From positions 1 through 13,859 of the forward strand of contig JADFYU010000063.1 in the NCBI GenBank assembly GCA_015232865.1: DNA of 13,859 nt, given 5' to 3'. The notes below the pieces were generated by a model. That model was given only the letters and a program-made list of their open reading frames with translations. It made no database searches and was not told the DNA's origin. The first letter of the stretch is position 1. Every line of letters starts with the position of its first letter. Below, piece after piece: positions 1 to 6,131 of this stretch. The DNA is from Magnetococcales bacterium. GTDB lineage: Bacteria; Pseudomonadota; Magnetococcia; Magnetococcales; UBA8363. Made by a program: the position numbers and the translations under genes.

Positions 1-1064
1 GGGCATTGATTCGTACCGATGGGGTGGGGGTTCCAACTCTTCTGGCGGCGGTCGAGCGACCTTATCCGCCTGAAATCCGCCAAGAGATTTTGAATTTGTA
101 TCAACCCGGCCCCAACGAGATCGATCGTATGGGCCGATTGGATCGGCAATTGGGAGTGTTGTTTGCCGATACCGCTTTTGCCGTCTGCAAAAAGGCTGGC
201 ATCAGCCCGGATTTGGTTGATGTCATCGGCAGTCATGGTCAGACCATTCGTCATCGTCCACCAGATTTTACTTTACAAATTGGCAATCCGGCCATCATTG
301 CGGCTCGGACCGGGATAAAAACCATCGCCGATTTTCGTCAGGCTGATCTGGCCAGAGGTGGGGAGGGGGCGCCGTTGGCGCCACTTTTTCATCAGGCTGT
401 TTTCTCCGCCAACGGACGCTCCTGTGGTGTTTTAAATCTCGGCGGCATTGCCAATCTGACACTGCTGGGCACCGACTCCTTCACCTTGATTGCGGGGGAT
501 ACCGGTCCGGCCAACAGTTTGATCGATCTGTTGGTGGCTCAGATATCAAGCTCAAAAGAGGGGGGGCGACACTATGACCATCAGGGTCAAGGGGCCGCCA
601 TGGGAGAGGTGGATGAAAAGGCGTTGTTATGGCTGATGGCCCATCCATATCTAGCTCGTCCTTTTCCCAAATCGACCGGACGGGAAGTGTTTGGCAGGGA
701 CTATCTGGATCAATTCCTCACTCAGTTTCCACACCTGATCAACCAAGATGGTTTGGCCACCTTGACCCAGTTTACAGCCGATTCGGTCGCACTGGCTTGT
801 CACCGGTTATTTAAAAAAGCCGATGGATGTCGGCTGATTATCTGTGGCGGTGGCGGGCGCAATCCGACGTTACTGAAGATGCTGGGTCGGAATCTGCCGG
901 GTGTCGAATTAATTCCCAGTCATGAGTTGGGGGTGGATTCCGACTCTCTGGAGAGTCAATTTTTTGCTTGGTTTGCTGTGAGAACCTTAAAAGGGCTAAC
1001 TTCGTCGGCCCCCGGTGCGACCGGAGCAAAGAAGGCAGCGATTCTGGGCGCAATCCACCCTTAA
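1..1064 (+). CDS. anmK: Anhydro-N-acetylmuramic acid kinase, 5' end cut by window edge
   Basis: AnmK phosphorylates 1,6-anhydro-MurNAc with ATP while opening the anhydro ring, giving MurNAc-6-phosphate in cytoplasmic cell-wall recycling. The reading frame is open to the left edge (first full codon at position 3). The TTG at 6 is not a credible start: the first visible residues (A-L-I-R-T-D-G) match the family a little after its N-terminal M-S-G-T-S-L-D-G nucleotide-binding motif, so roughly 15-20 residues are missing. Numbering from that TTG, visible motifs are SHGQT (76-80), TLQIG (89-93), ADFR (108-111), GGEGAPLAP (118-126), NLGGIANL (144-151), DTGPAN (165-170, containing the family's catalytic Asp), KSTGRE (222-227) and CGGGGRNP (280-287). 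The C-terminus ends in the usual GA..AAILGAIHP, so the 3' end is complete. GC is about 50-60% in sampled lines. It lies 74 nt upstream of the next plus-strand gene and could be, but need not be, cotranscribed with it. Confidence 0.96.
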   Translation, partial: ALIRTDGVGVPTLLAAVERPYPPEIRQEILNLYQPGPNEIDRMGRLDRQLGVLFADTAFAVCKKAGISPDLVDVIGSHGQTIRHRPPDFTLQIGNPAIIAARTGIKTIADFRQADLARGGEGAPLAPLFHQAVFSANGRSCGVLNLGGIANLTLLGTDSFTLIAGDTGPANSLIDLLVAQISSSKEGGRHYDHQGQGAAMGEVDEKALLWLMAHPYLARPFPKSTGREVFGRDYLDQFLTQFPHLINQDGLATLTQFTADSVALACHRLFKKADGCRLIICGGGGRNPTLLKMLGRNLPGVELIPSHELGVDSDSLESQFFAWFAVRTLKGLTSSAPGATGAKKAAILGAIHP

Positions 1065-1138
1065 ACTTCTTGCGATTCACCTTGCAAACCAATACCTTGC
1101 ACCAGCCGCATACATTCAACTGCCAAATTTAGGTTAAA

Positions 1139-2041
1139 ATGATAAGGCGAAGGTTCATGAATCTCAGATTGTTTGTTGTTTTGTTTTTTATCTGTGGTGT
1201 GGCTTTTCCGGGGGCTAAAAGCTACAGCGAGCCAGCTCCGCTCACCCTTGTATTTGGGATCAACTCAACCGACAGCCCGAAGGTGATTGCTCAAAAAATA
1301 TTTCCTATTCTCGATGTTCTAGAAAGCGACTTGGAGAGAAGGTTACTAAGACCGGTGAAAATCAAATTCAAGGTTTTTAGAACCTATGAGGAATCAATAA
1401 AAGCCTTTGTCGATGGAGCCGTTGATTTTGGGCGCCTTTGTCCGGCTTCCTATGTTCTAGCAAAACAGCAAAACCCTTTAATCCAGCTTCTTGCAATGGA
1501 AAACAAAAATGGACAGAAGAGATTTAATGGGTTGATTATTGTTCGAAAAGATAGCTCTTTTCAAAATTTGTCTGACCTAAAAGCGACAAACTTTGCTTTT
1601 GGCAATAGGGTGTCGACCATTGGCAGATATTTGGCCCAATTAGAGCTGATGAAAGCGGGGGTCTGTTCTAAGAATCTGAAAAAATTTGATTATTTGCACC
1701 GTCATGACAACGTGTTCACAGGAGTGGCGACGGGTAGATATGATGCAGGATCTCTAAAGGAGTCAACTTTTCACAAAAGAAACGAAAAAAACAAGGACCT
1801 TCGTATTCTATACAGTTTCCATAATGTTACCAAACCGTGGTTGGTACGTGGTGGATTAGATGAAAATATCTATCATACCCTCAGATTGGCAATGCTAGAC
1901 CTAAAAGACCAAGAAGCGTTTAAAAAATTAAACATAAAGGGTTTTTTTCCGTCAAGCCATCAGGAATACAAAATTATCGAAGAGGCAATGCTCAATACTG
2001 ATCAGTTTGATAATTGTAAATTTGCCATGTCTGCTGAGTAG
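1139..2041 (+). CDS. PhnD-like periplasmic substrate-binding protein, probable sensor partner of the adjacent kinase
   Basis: A 300-residue periplasmic binding protein of the phosphate/phosphite/phosphonate (PhnD, PF12974-like) family. The N-terminus has an Arg-rich n-region (residues 2-5), a hydrophobic core (about 11-24) and a plausible signal-peptidase site near residues 26-31. Family-type features are the opening strand LTLVFGIN (35-42), D-F-G-R-L-C-P-A-S-Y (96-105), the glycine/serine segment F-A-F-G-N-R-V-S-T-I-G-R-Y-L (152-165) and H-D-N-V-F-T-G-V-A-T-G-R-Y-D-A-G (189-204). ATG 1139 is used, with AGG five bases upstream at 1131-1133; ATG 1157, with GAAGG at 1149-1153, is an alternative that also leaves a signal peptide. 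No ABC permease or ATPase gene is nearby, and the stop codon is eight nucleotides before a hybrid histidine kinase. That argues for ligand sensing rather than uptake. The ligand cannot be read from the sequence. The gene is AT-rich (about 30% GC in one sampled line), unlike anmK. Confidence 0.85.
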   Translation: MIRRRFMNLRLFVVLFFICGVAFPGAKSYSEPAPLTLVFGINSTDSPKVIAQKIFPILDVLESDLERRLLRPVKIKFKVFRTYEESIKAFVDGAVDFGRLCPASYVLAKQQNPLIQLLAMENKNGQKRFNGLIIVRKDSSFQNLSDLKATNFAFGNRVSTIGRYLAQLELMKAGVCSKNLKKFDYLHRHDNVFTGVATGRYDAGSLKESTFHKRNEKNKDLRILYSFHNVTKPWLVRGGLDENIYHTLRLAMLDLKDQEAFKKLNIKGFFPSSHQEYKIIEEAMLNTDQFDNCKFAMSAE

Positions 2042-2049
2042 CGTTTGAG

Positions 2050-3915
2050 ATGAAACGACTGGACCTTAAACTGATACTGTGGACTACTGTGTTATCAATA
2101 TTGATTACAGCAGTCTACGCCACATACAGTTTCACAATAGAGCGTCAACGGTTGATGGGTCAGTTGGATGCACAGGCTAAATCCCTGGCCTATGCGATTT
2201 CTCAGGCGGCCATTGGCCCGATCTTGTACGATGACCACCCCGCTTTACAAACCTTGTCTGAATCCTTTATCGAAAAGAGTATGAGTATTTCCTTCATTCG
2301 AATAGAGCTGCAGGATGATGAAAAAACGATGGTCGTTGTCGAAGAGTATAAACCTTCGTTTGACGGATCTTCGAAAACTTACCAAGAAATAATAGAAGTG
2401 GATCAAAGGTTCCCCTTAGGACGGGTCACCATTGGCATGTTGACTGACCCCATTGAGGAGCAGATCAGTGAGCGAATAGCAGGCCTGATAATGATTTTGA
2501 GTTTAATGATCCTGGTTAAGGTAATTACTCAATATTTCGTTCTTTCAGGCATGGTTAGACGACCACTAAAAAAATTATCGGACTGTTCTATACAAATTGG
2601 TCAAGGAGACCTGGAATCCAGCATCAGCCTGCCAGGAAAAGATGAATTGGCAACCTTGGCAATTACTCTCGATAAAATGCGCATGGATCTTAAATACTCT
2701 CAGGGGAAGGTGAAAGAGCACAACGAGGTTAGCAAGAATAAGCTGCAGAAATTAGTAGATGAAAAAACGGCTGATTTACAAATCGCTCGGAAGGAGGCAG
2801 ATAGAGCGAATCGGGCTAAAACTGAGTTTTTAGCAACGATGAGCCATGAGATAAGAACCCCAATGAACAGTGTCTGGGGGGCTATTGAACTACTTCGACG
2901 CCAAAAAATGCCTGACGCTCAGGCTAGATTGGTTGATACAGTGTCATACTCGACAAAAATTCTCCTGCAAATTGTAAATGATATTCTGGATTTATCAAAG
3001 ATTGAAGATGGGAAATTAAGTCTAAAATATAAAGTATTTAACTTAGAAGAGTTATTGGAACATTTAAAATCTTCAGTGGCTCCGAGCATTGAAAAGAAAA
3101 AACTGGGCTTTACCTTAACGATTGAAAAGGACATACCCACTTTACTTTATGGAGATTCTCTTCGACTGCGTCAAGTTCTTTGGAATCTTCTGAGTAATGC
3201 GATTAAGTTTACTGAACAGGGAAATATTGCCATCGACGTTCAGAAAATTGGTAGCCAGGAAAATCTCGTTACTCTGGAATTTTTAGTAAAGGATACAGGG
3301 ATTGGTATTCAAGTAGAAGAACTGCAATCAATTTTCACCCCCTTTACCCAGATAGATTCGTCTGTTTCCCGTCTACATCAAGGTACCGGACTTGGATTGA
3401 CCATCTGTAAGCAGTTTATAGATCTGATGGGAGGAACCATCCGTGTAGAAAGTAAATATGGAGAAGGCGTTGTATTTTGTGTGGTACTCTCTTTCGAGAT
3501 AAAGTCAGTCGTACCCGAACAACAAAATAAGAAACAATCAGGAAAAATTTTACCGTTGTCGATCCTGCTTGTGGAAGACGAACTTGTGAGTCAAACAGTC
3601 GTACAGGGATTGCTTTCTAACGAAGGATATAAAGTTGATGTTGCCTCAGATGGTTTAGAGGCTTTGGAGAAGGTTGGAAAGCGTCGTTTTGACGTGATTC
3701 TAATGGATTTGCGTATGCCTAAAATGGATGGATTTGAAACGACCCGGCAAATTCGAGCGTTAGAAGTAGGCAAAGGTAAATCATTAAAAATTGTTGCATT
3801 TACAGCAGATGTCATGAAAGATACTGTTCAACAGTGTCTTCAGGCTGGGATGGATGAGGTTATCGCCAAGCCTATAAATATGGAAGAAGTCAACAGATCT
3901 TTATCATCCCTATGA
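2050..3915 (+). CDS. Membrane-bound hybrid histidine kinase (sensor-HAMP-HisKA-HATPase-REC)
   Basis: A 621-residue hybrid sensor kinase. Transmembrane helix 1 is at about residues 8-28. A periplasmic sensor of about 115 residues follows, then transmembrane helix 2 at about 143-166, a HAMP linker at about 167-220 (P172, D198-E199) and a short coiled coil. The HisKA domain carries the phospho-accepting His266 in S-H-E-I-R-T-P-M-N. The HATPase domain shows the N box (N383 in N-L-L-S-N-A-I-K-F), G1 box D-T-G-I-G-I (415-420), F-box-like T-P-F (430-432) and G2 box G-T-G-L-G-L (445-450). The C-terminal receiver domain has acidic residues E509/D510, phospho-acceptor D553 in M-D-L-R-M-P, T585 and K607, so kinase and receiver both look intact. 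No Hpt or DNA-binding output domain is present, so a separate phosphotransfer protein or regulator is expected elsewhere. The start is the ATG eight nucleotides after the PhnD-like stop; the Shine-Dalgarno there is weak, suggesting translational coupling. The best model is a kinase reading the ligand state of the upstream binding protein. Low GC is shared with that gene. Confidence 0.95.
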   Translation: MKRLDLKLILWTTVLSILITAVYATYSFTIERQRLMGQLDAQAKSLAYAISQAAIGPILYDDHPALQTLSESFIEKSMSISFIRIELQDDEKTMVVVEEYKPSFDGSSKTYQEIIEVDQRFPLGRVTIGMLTDPIEEQISERIAGLIMILSLMILVKVITQYFVLSGMVRRPLKKLSDCSIQIGQGDLESSISLPGKDELATLAITLDKMRMDLKYSQGKVKEHNEVSKNKLQKLVDEKTADLQIARKEADRANRAKTEFLATMSHEIRTPMNSVWGAIELLRRQKMPDAQARLVDTVSYSTKILLQIVNDILDLSKIEDGKLSLKYKVFNLEELLEHLKSSVAPSIEKKKLGFTLTIEKDIPTLLYGDSLRLRQVLWNLLSNAIKFTEQGNIAIDVQKIGSQENLVTLEFLVKDTGIGIQVEELQSIFTPFTQIDSSVSRLHQGTGLGLTICKQFIDLMGGTIRVESKYGEGVVFCVVLSFEIKSVVPEQQNKKQSGKILPLSILLVEDELVSQTVVQGLLSNEGYKVDVASDGLEALEKVGKRRFDVILMDLRMPKMDGFETTRQIRALEVGKGKSLKIVAFTADVMKDTVQQCLQAGMDEVIAKPINMEEVNRSLSSL

Positions 3916-3941
3916 TCCTGGATACGGCAGTTTTCTGAGCG

Positions 3942-3986
3942 CACCTGAAGGGGGGTGTTTTTTCGGGGGCGTTGCCCCGGACCCCG
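3942..3986. repeat. G/C-rich hairpin cluster, possible REP-like intergenic element
   Basis: Between the converging kinase and DegT-like genes there is a block of alternating G and C runs. CACC (3942-3945) can pair with GGTG (3954-3957), which is followed by six T. GGGGC (3966-3970) pairs with GCCCC (3974-3978) across a GTT loop. CGGGG (3964-3968) can alternatively pair with CCCCG (3982-3986). This composition stands out from both flanking genes. It resembles dispersed G/C-rich intergenic palindromes found in many proteobacterial genomes, but one copy in a window cannot prove dispersal. The CACC/GGTG stem plus T6 could also be a first, weak terminator for the kinase transcript. Confidence 0.45.
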
Positions 3987-3987
3987 A

Positions 3988-4026
3988 CTGGGGAGGAGAA
4001 CCTCCCCAGACTCCTCCCTTTTTTTT
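3988..4026 (+). terminator. Intrinsic terminator after the hybrid kinase gene, with two competing stems
   Basis: A perfect 9-bp inverted repeat, CTGGGGAGG (3988-3996) with CCTCCCCAG (4001-4009) across an AGAA loop, is followed by a second possible strand CTCCTCCC (4011-4018). The latter pairs perfectly with GGGAGGAG (3991-3998) and directly abuts eight T (4019-4026). The second pairing gives textbook terminator geometry for plus-strand transcription, about 75 nt after the kinase stop. The two stems share a 5' strand and exclude each other. On the minus strand there is no U tract after the stems, so it should not terminate the DegT-like transcript in the same way. Confidence 0.75.
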
Positions 4027-4044
4027 ATTGGTTTTTTCTCTTTT

Positions 4045-5067
4045 TCAGTTGGTCTGTGGGGTTTCCGGTCCGCCCCGTTCGACCCAGCGATGAATCCGGT
4101 TGATAATCCGTTTTTGCTCGATATCCGATAGACTGGCGTAGAGTGGAAGAGCCAGGCTGAGATCCAACGGATTCGGCTGGCTCTGATGATGCCAGATGGG
4201 GAGGGCCGCTCCAATACCCGCTCGATTTAAAAAGTGCAGCAATCCATCCCGCTTTTTTAAATCGTTGAAGTGCAGAAGATACATCTCCCAACTTCTCTCA
4301 GAAGGAATATTTGGTGGGGAAATGAAAAAATTTCGATTGCGTATCTCGCCATAACGTCGGGCCAACGCCTGACGCCGATTCAATTGTGCCGCCAGACGTC
4401 TCAGTTGTGAAATACCCAAGGCACAGATTGCCGCCGCCGGAGGCGTTGTACGGATTTTTTTCAGTCGGGCAATCAGGCTGCGGTCCGTCGACAGAGCCAA
4501 GGTCGAACCGCCCCCCTGAATCATGCGGTTACCATCCAGGTTTATCAGTTGAACGGTTCCCCAACCGGTCTGGTCGACCGGCTTTAGAAGGGCTGAAACC
4601 TCTTCCAAGGTCGTCGTCGCATTAGCGCTGGCTTGGGCTGGTCGACCAAAATGATGCTGAACCATACGCACAGCCGGATTCGCTTCTTTGGCTGAACCGG
4701 TCGCAGACAACTCGGCGTTGTCCAGCCACATCTCCTGGCCGTGATCCTCCAGTGTTGCTTGTGGAATCGGGTCCAACCAAGCTTCATGTAAAGCCTCCCG
4801 CCAAGAGGGGGGCAGCAGAGGGCCACAACTGATCGGCTGCCCCGAAGACCAGCCGAAAACCGTTTTCAATGCCTTGATCAGAGTTGTTGCGTCCGCAAAT
4901 GCGACACAAGGCCGTTGCCAAATCTCCTGCCAGGCCCGCTCCCATTGAGCGACCGCCTTCCCATCCAAAAATGGCTTGCCGTTGAGTTGCGCCAAAAAAC
5001 ACTCTTGGTCCGCTTGGGTTAGATCCGGGCGGACCAGTGGGATGGTGATCTCCTGCGCATTTATCAT
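4045..5067 (-). CDS. Divergent DegT/DnrJ/EryC1/StrS aminotransferase-family protein, probable pseudoenzyme
   Basis: This 340-residue protein keeps the outline of DegT-family PLP sugar aminotransferases. It opens with I-P-L-V-R-P-D-L (9-16). V-A-F-A-D-A-T-T-L (55-63) sits where the PLP-phosphate S-S-G-T-A-A-L lies, and H-H-F-G-R-P-A (138-144) matches the H-L-Y-G-Q-P-A motif. A-L-S-T-D-R-S-L-I-A-R-L (191-202) matches V-V-T-N-D-E-E-L-A-E-R-L, and residues 231-240, 283-291 and 305-326 match the C-terminal domain. The catalytic centre looks broken. The internal-aldimine lysine falls at about N180/R181, and there is no lysine between K162 and K203. The E-D-A-A-Q segment that supplies the PLP-N1 aspartate is absent, with about 20 residues missing there. 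An active transaminase is therefore unlikely; a structural or regulatory role is inferred. The ATG at 5067 is used because TGA precedes it in frame four codons upstream, though no clear Shine-Dalgarno is present. It follows the PstS-like gene by 23 nt and is probably cotranscribed with it. Confidence 0.8.
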   Translation of the reverse strand: MINAQEITIPLVRPDLTQADQECFLAQLNGKPFLDGKAVAQWERAWQEIWQRPCVAFADATTLIKALKTVFGWSSGQPISCGPLLPPSWREALHEAWLDPIPQATLEDHGQEMWLDNAELSATGSAKEANPAVRMVQHHFGRPAQASANATTTLEEVSALLKPVDQTGWGTVQLINLDGNRMIQGGGSTLALSTDRSLIARLKKIRTTPPAAAICALGISQLRRLAAQLNRRQALARRYGEIRNRNFFISPPNIPSERSWEMYLLHFNDLKKRDGLLHFLNRAGIGAALPIWHHQSQPNPLDLSLALPLYASLSDIEQKRIINRIHRWVERGGPETPQTN

Positions 5068-5090
5068 GAAAAAAAATCAGGTTTAATGCG

Positions 5091-5978
5091 TCAAGGGGTC
5101 GGGCTGGAGACAAAACCGACTTTTTGCAAAATATCCTGCCCCGCTTCGCTCTGTATCCAGTTGAGAAACGCCAGAGTGTTGCCTGTTGGTTCTCCTGCCG
5201 TGTACATAAACAAGGGGCGAGAGAGGGGATAGCTGTTGTTGAGGGTAAAGGTGGCGGTAGGCGGGACGCAGGAGCTTTGAGCCGTCATGCCGGAGACACA
5301 GAGGGTTTTGACCCGGTTGTCGATAAAAGACATGCCGGAATAGCCGATAGCACAAGGATTCTTGGCGACATGATCGACCAACTCTTTAGAGTTCCAGTGG
5401 GCAACCACCCGGTTATGAAAATGGGCCCGTTTTTGAAAAATAGTCTGCTTGAAAAACAGGTAGGTACCCGAGTTGTTTTTACGGCTGACCGAAACAACCG
5501 CCCCCGATTCACAACTGGGAATGGAAACGCCCAGATCAGACCAATTTTTTATCTGGTTTTCAACTCCATAAAGTCGGGCCAGTTGGGCCAGGGAGATACC
5601 GTTAAGAGGATTGTCGGGATGGACCAGAATGGAGACGGCATCCAAACCGACCACGACGGAGTGGGGGGTAAGGTTGGTTCTTCTGGCAAACAACCGCTTT
5701 TCCCGAGCCCGAAGTTTTCGGCTGGTGTTGGCAATTTCGACATGACCGTTGAGCAAGGCCGCAATGCCGTTGCCAGATCCACCGCCATGAACGTCGATAG
5801 TCAGGTCTGGGTATAGATCCAAAAAGGCGGAACGCCACTCTTGCGTAACTTTGGCCAGGGTGTCAGAACCTTTGATGCGAATCAGGTTGGAATCGTCATT
5901 GCTCTGAGCTGGGCTGGACCAGGCAAGGGTTAAAAGCAGTGTTAAAGTGGTCATCACTATAGTGTATGGCCTACGCAT
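5091..5978 (-). CDS. PstS-like periplasmic phosphate-type binding protein
   Basis: A 295-residue secreted binding protein of the PstS/PBP-like family. It has an R-R n-region, a hydrophobic core (about 7-20) and a likely cleavage site near S-S-P-A-Q (21-25). Ligand-loop motifs typical of PstS relatives are I-K-G-S-D-T (35-40), G-G-G-S-G-N-G-I-A-A-L (65-75), I-A-N-T-S-R (82-87), D-A-V-S-I-L-V-H (113-120), R-K-N-N-S-G-T (166-172) and A-I-G-Y-S-G (210-215). The Y-P-L-S-R-P-L (250-256) and terminal V-G-F-V elements also fit. Four cysteines (156, 209, 227, 237) in the mature part could form disulfides. ATG 5978 is preferred over the in-frame TTG at 5993, because AGGGA lies seven bases upstream of the ATG. 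No pstC, pstA or pstB adjoins it; the only partner is the DegT-like gene downstream. Phosphate is the family default ligand but is not proven here; a sensing or scavenging role is equally possible. Confidence 0.88.
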   Translation of the reverse strand: MRRPYTIVMTTLTLLLTLAWSSPAQSNDDSNLIRIKGSDTLAKVTQEWRSAFLDLYPDLTIDVHGGGSGNGIAALLNGHVEIANTSRKLRAREKRLFARRTNLTPHSVVVGLDAVSILVHPDNPLNGISLAQLARLYGVENQIKNWSDLGVSIPSCESGAVVSVSRKNNSGTYLFFKQTIFQKRAHFHNRVVAHWNSKELVDHVAKNPCAIGYSGMSFIDNRVKTLCVSGMTAQSSCVPPTATFTLNNSYPLSRPLFMYTAGEPTGNTLAFLNWIQSEAGQDILQKVGFVSSPTP

Positions 5979-5985
5979 ATCTCTT

Positions 5986-5990
5986 TCCCT
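5986..5990 (-). promoter_or_regulatory. Ribosome binding site of the PstS-like gene
   Basis: AGGGA on the minus strand lies seven bases before the ATG at 5978. This site decides the start in favour of that ATG over the TTG fifteen bases upstream, which would overlap the site itself. Confidence 0.7.
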
Positions 5991-6083
5991 CAATCTGTAA
6001 GTTTAAAATCTACGATATCCAGTCTGGTCCATTGATAACCCATCTCAAGGGAATAGGGCAAGTATATGGTAAAATCAGCCCGT

Positions 6084-6123
6084 CCACTTTCCTCTTCTTG
6101 TTATTAGAAAAAGAGGAAAGTGG
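6084..6123 (-). terminator. 13-bp inverted repeat downstream of the giant gene, possible terminator
   Basis: CCACTTTCCTCTT (6084-6096) and AAGAGGAAAGTGG (6111-6123) are perfect inverse complements around a 14-nt loop. A wobble and a further pair could extend the base. It begins eight nucleotides past the stop of the 2568-codon gene, the expected place for its terminator. The U tract is weak: on the minus strand only a GATTTT run follows, about 7 nt past the stem. It could instead stabilise the 3' end of the mRNA, or act near the promoter of the PstS-like gene, whose start is about 105 bp further on. Confidence 0.55.
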
Positions 6124-6131
6124 GCCTAAAA

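Noticed and set aside
6..8. TTG at 6 as the anmK start
   Set aside because: Homology continues upstream of this codon to the window edge, and the family's N-terminal nucleotide-binding motif would be missing.
838..1119. Minus-strand 93-codon frame over the end of anmK
   Set aside because: It lies mostly antisense to the conserved C-terminus of anmK and its product has no recognisable features.
1065..1138. Promoter between anmK and the PhnD-like gene
   Set aside because: TTGCAA and TTGCAC occur but no convincing -10 follows at 16-18 bp, so neither a separate promoter nor cotranscription can be supported.
4784..5113. Minus-strand frame overlapping the DegT-like start and PstS-like stop
   Set aside because: It is out of frame with two clearly homologous genes and encodes a low-complexity shadow peptide. 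It was considered as a missing N-terminus or frameshift of the DegT-like gene, but that gene already begins with the normal family N-terminus.
5124..5816. Plus-strand 230-codon frame antisense to the PstS-like gene
   Set aside because: No domain, signal or plausible Shine-Dalgarno is seen, while the opposite strand encodes a clear PstS relative.
5979..6080. Pho box or sigma-70 promoter for the PstS-like gene
   Set aside because: No pair of CTGTCAT-like repeats was found, and the candidate -35 elements (TTGAGA, TTGCCC) lack a matching -10 at proper spacing. A promoter is expected here but not identified.
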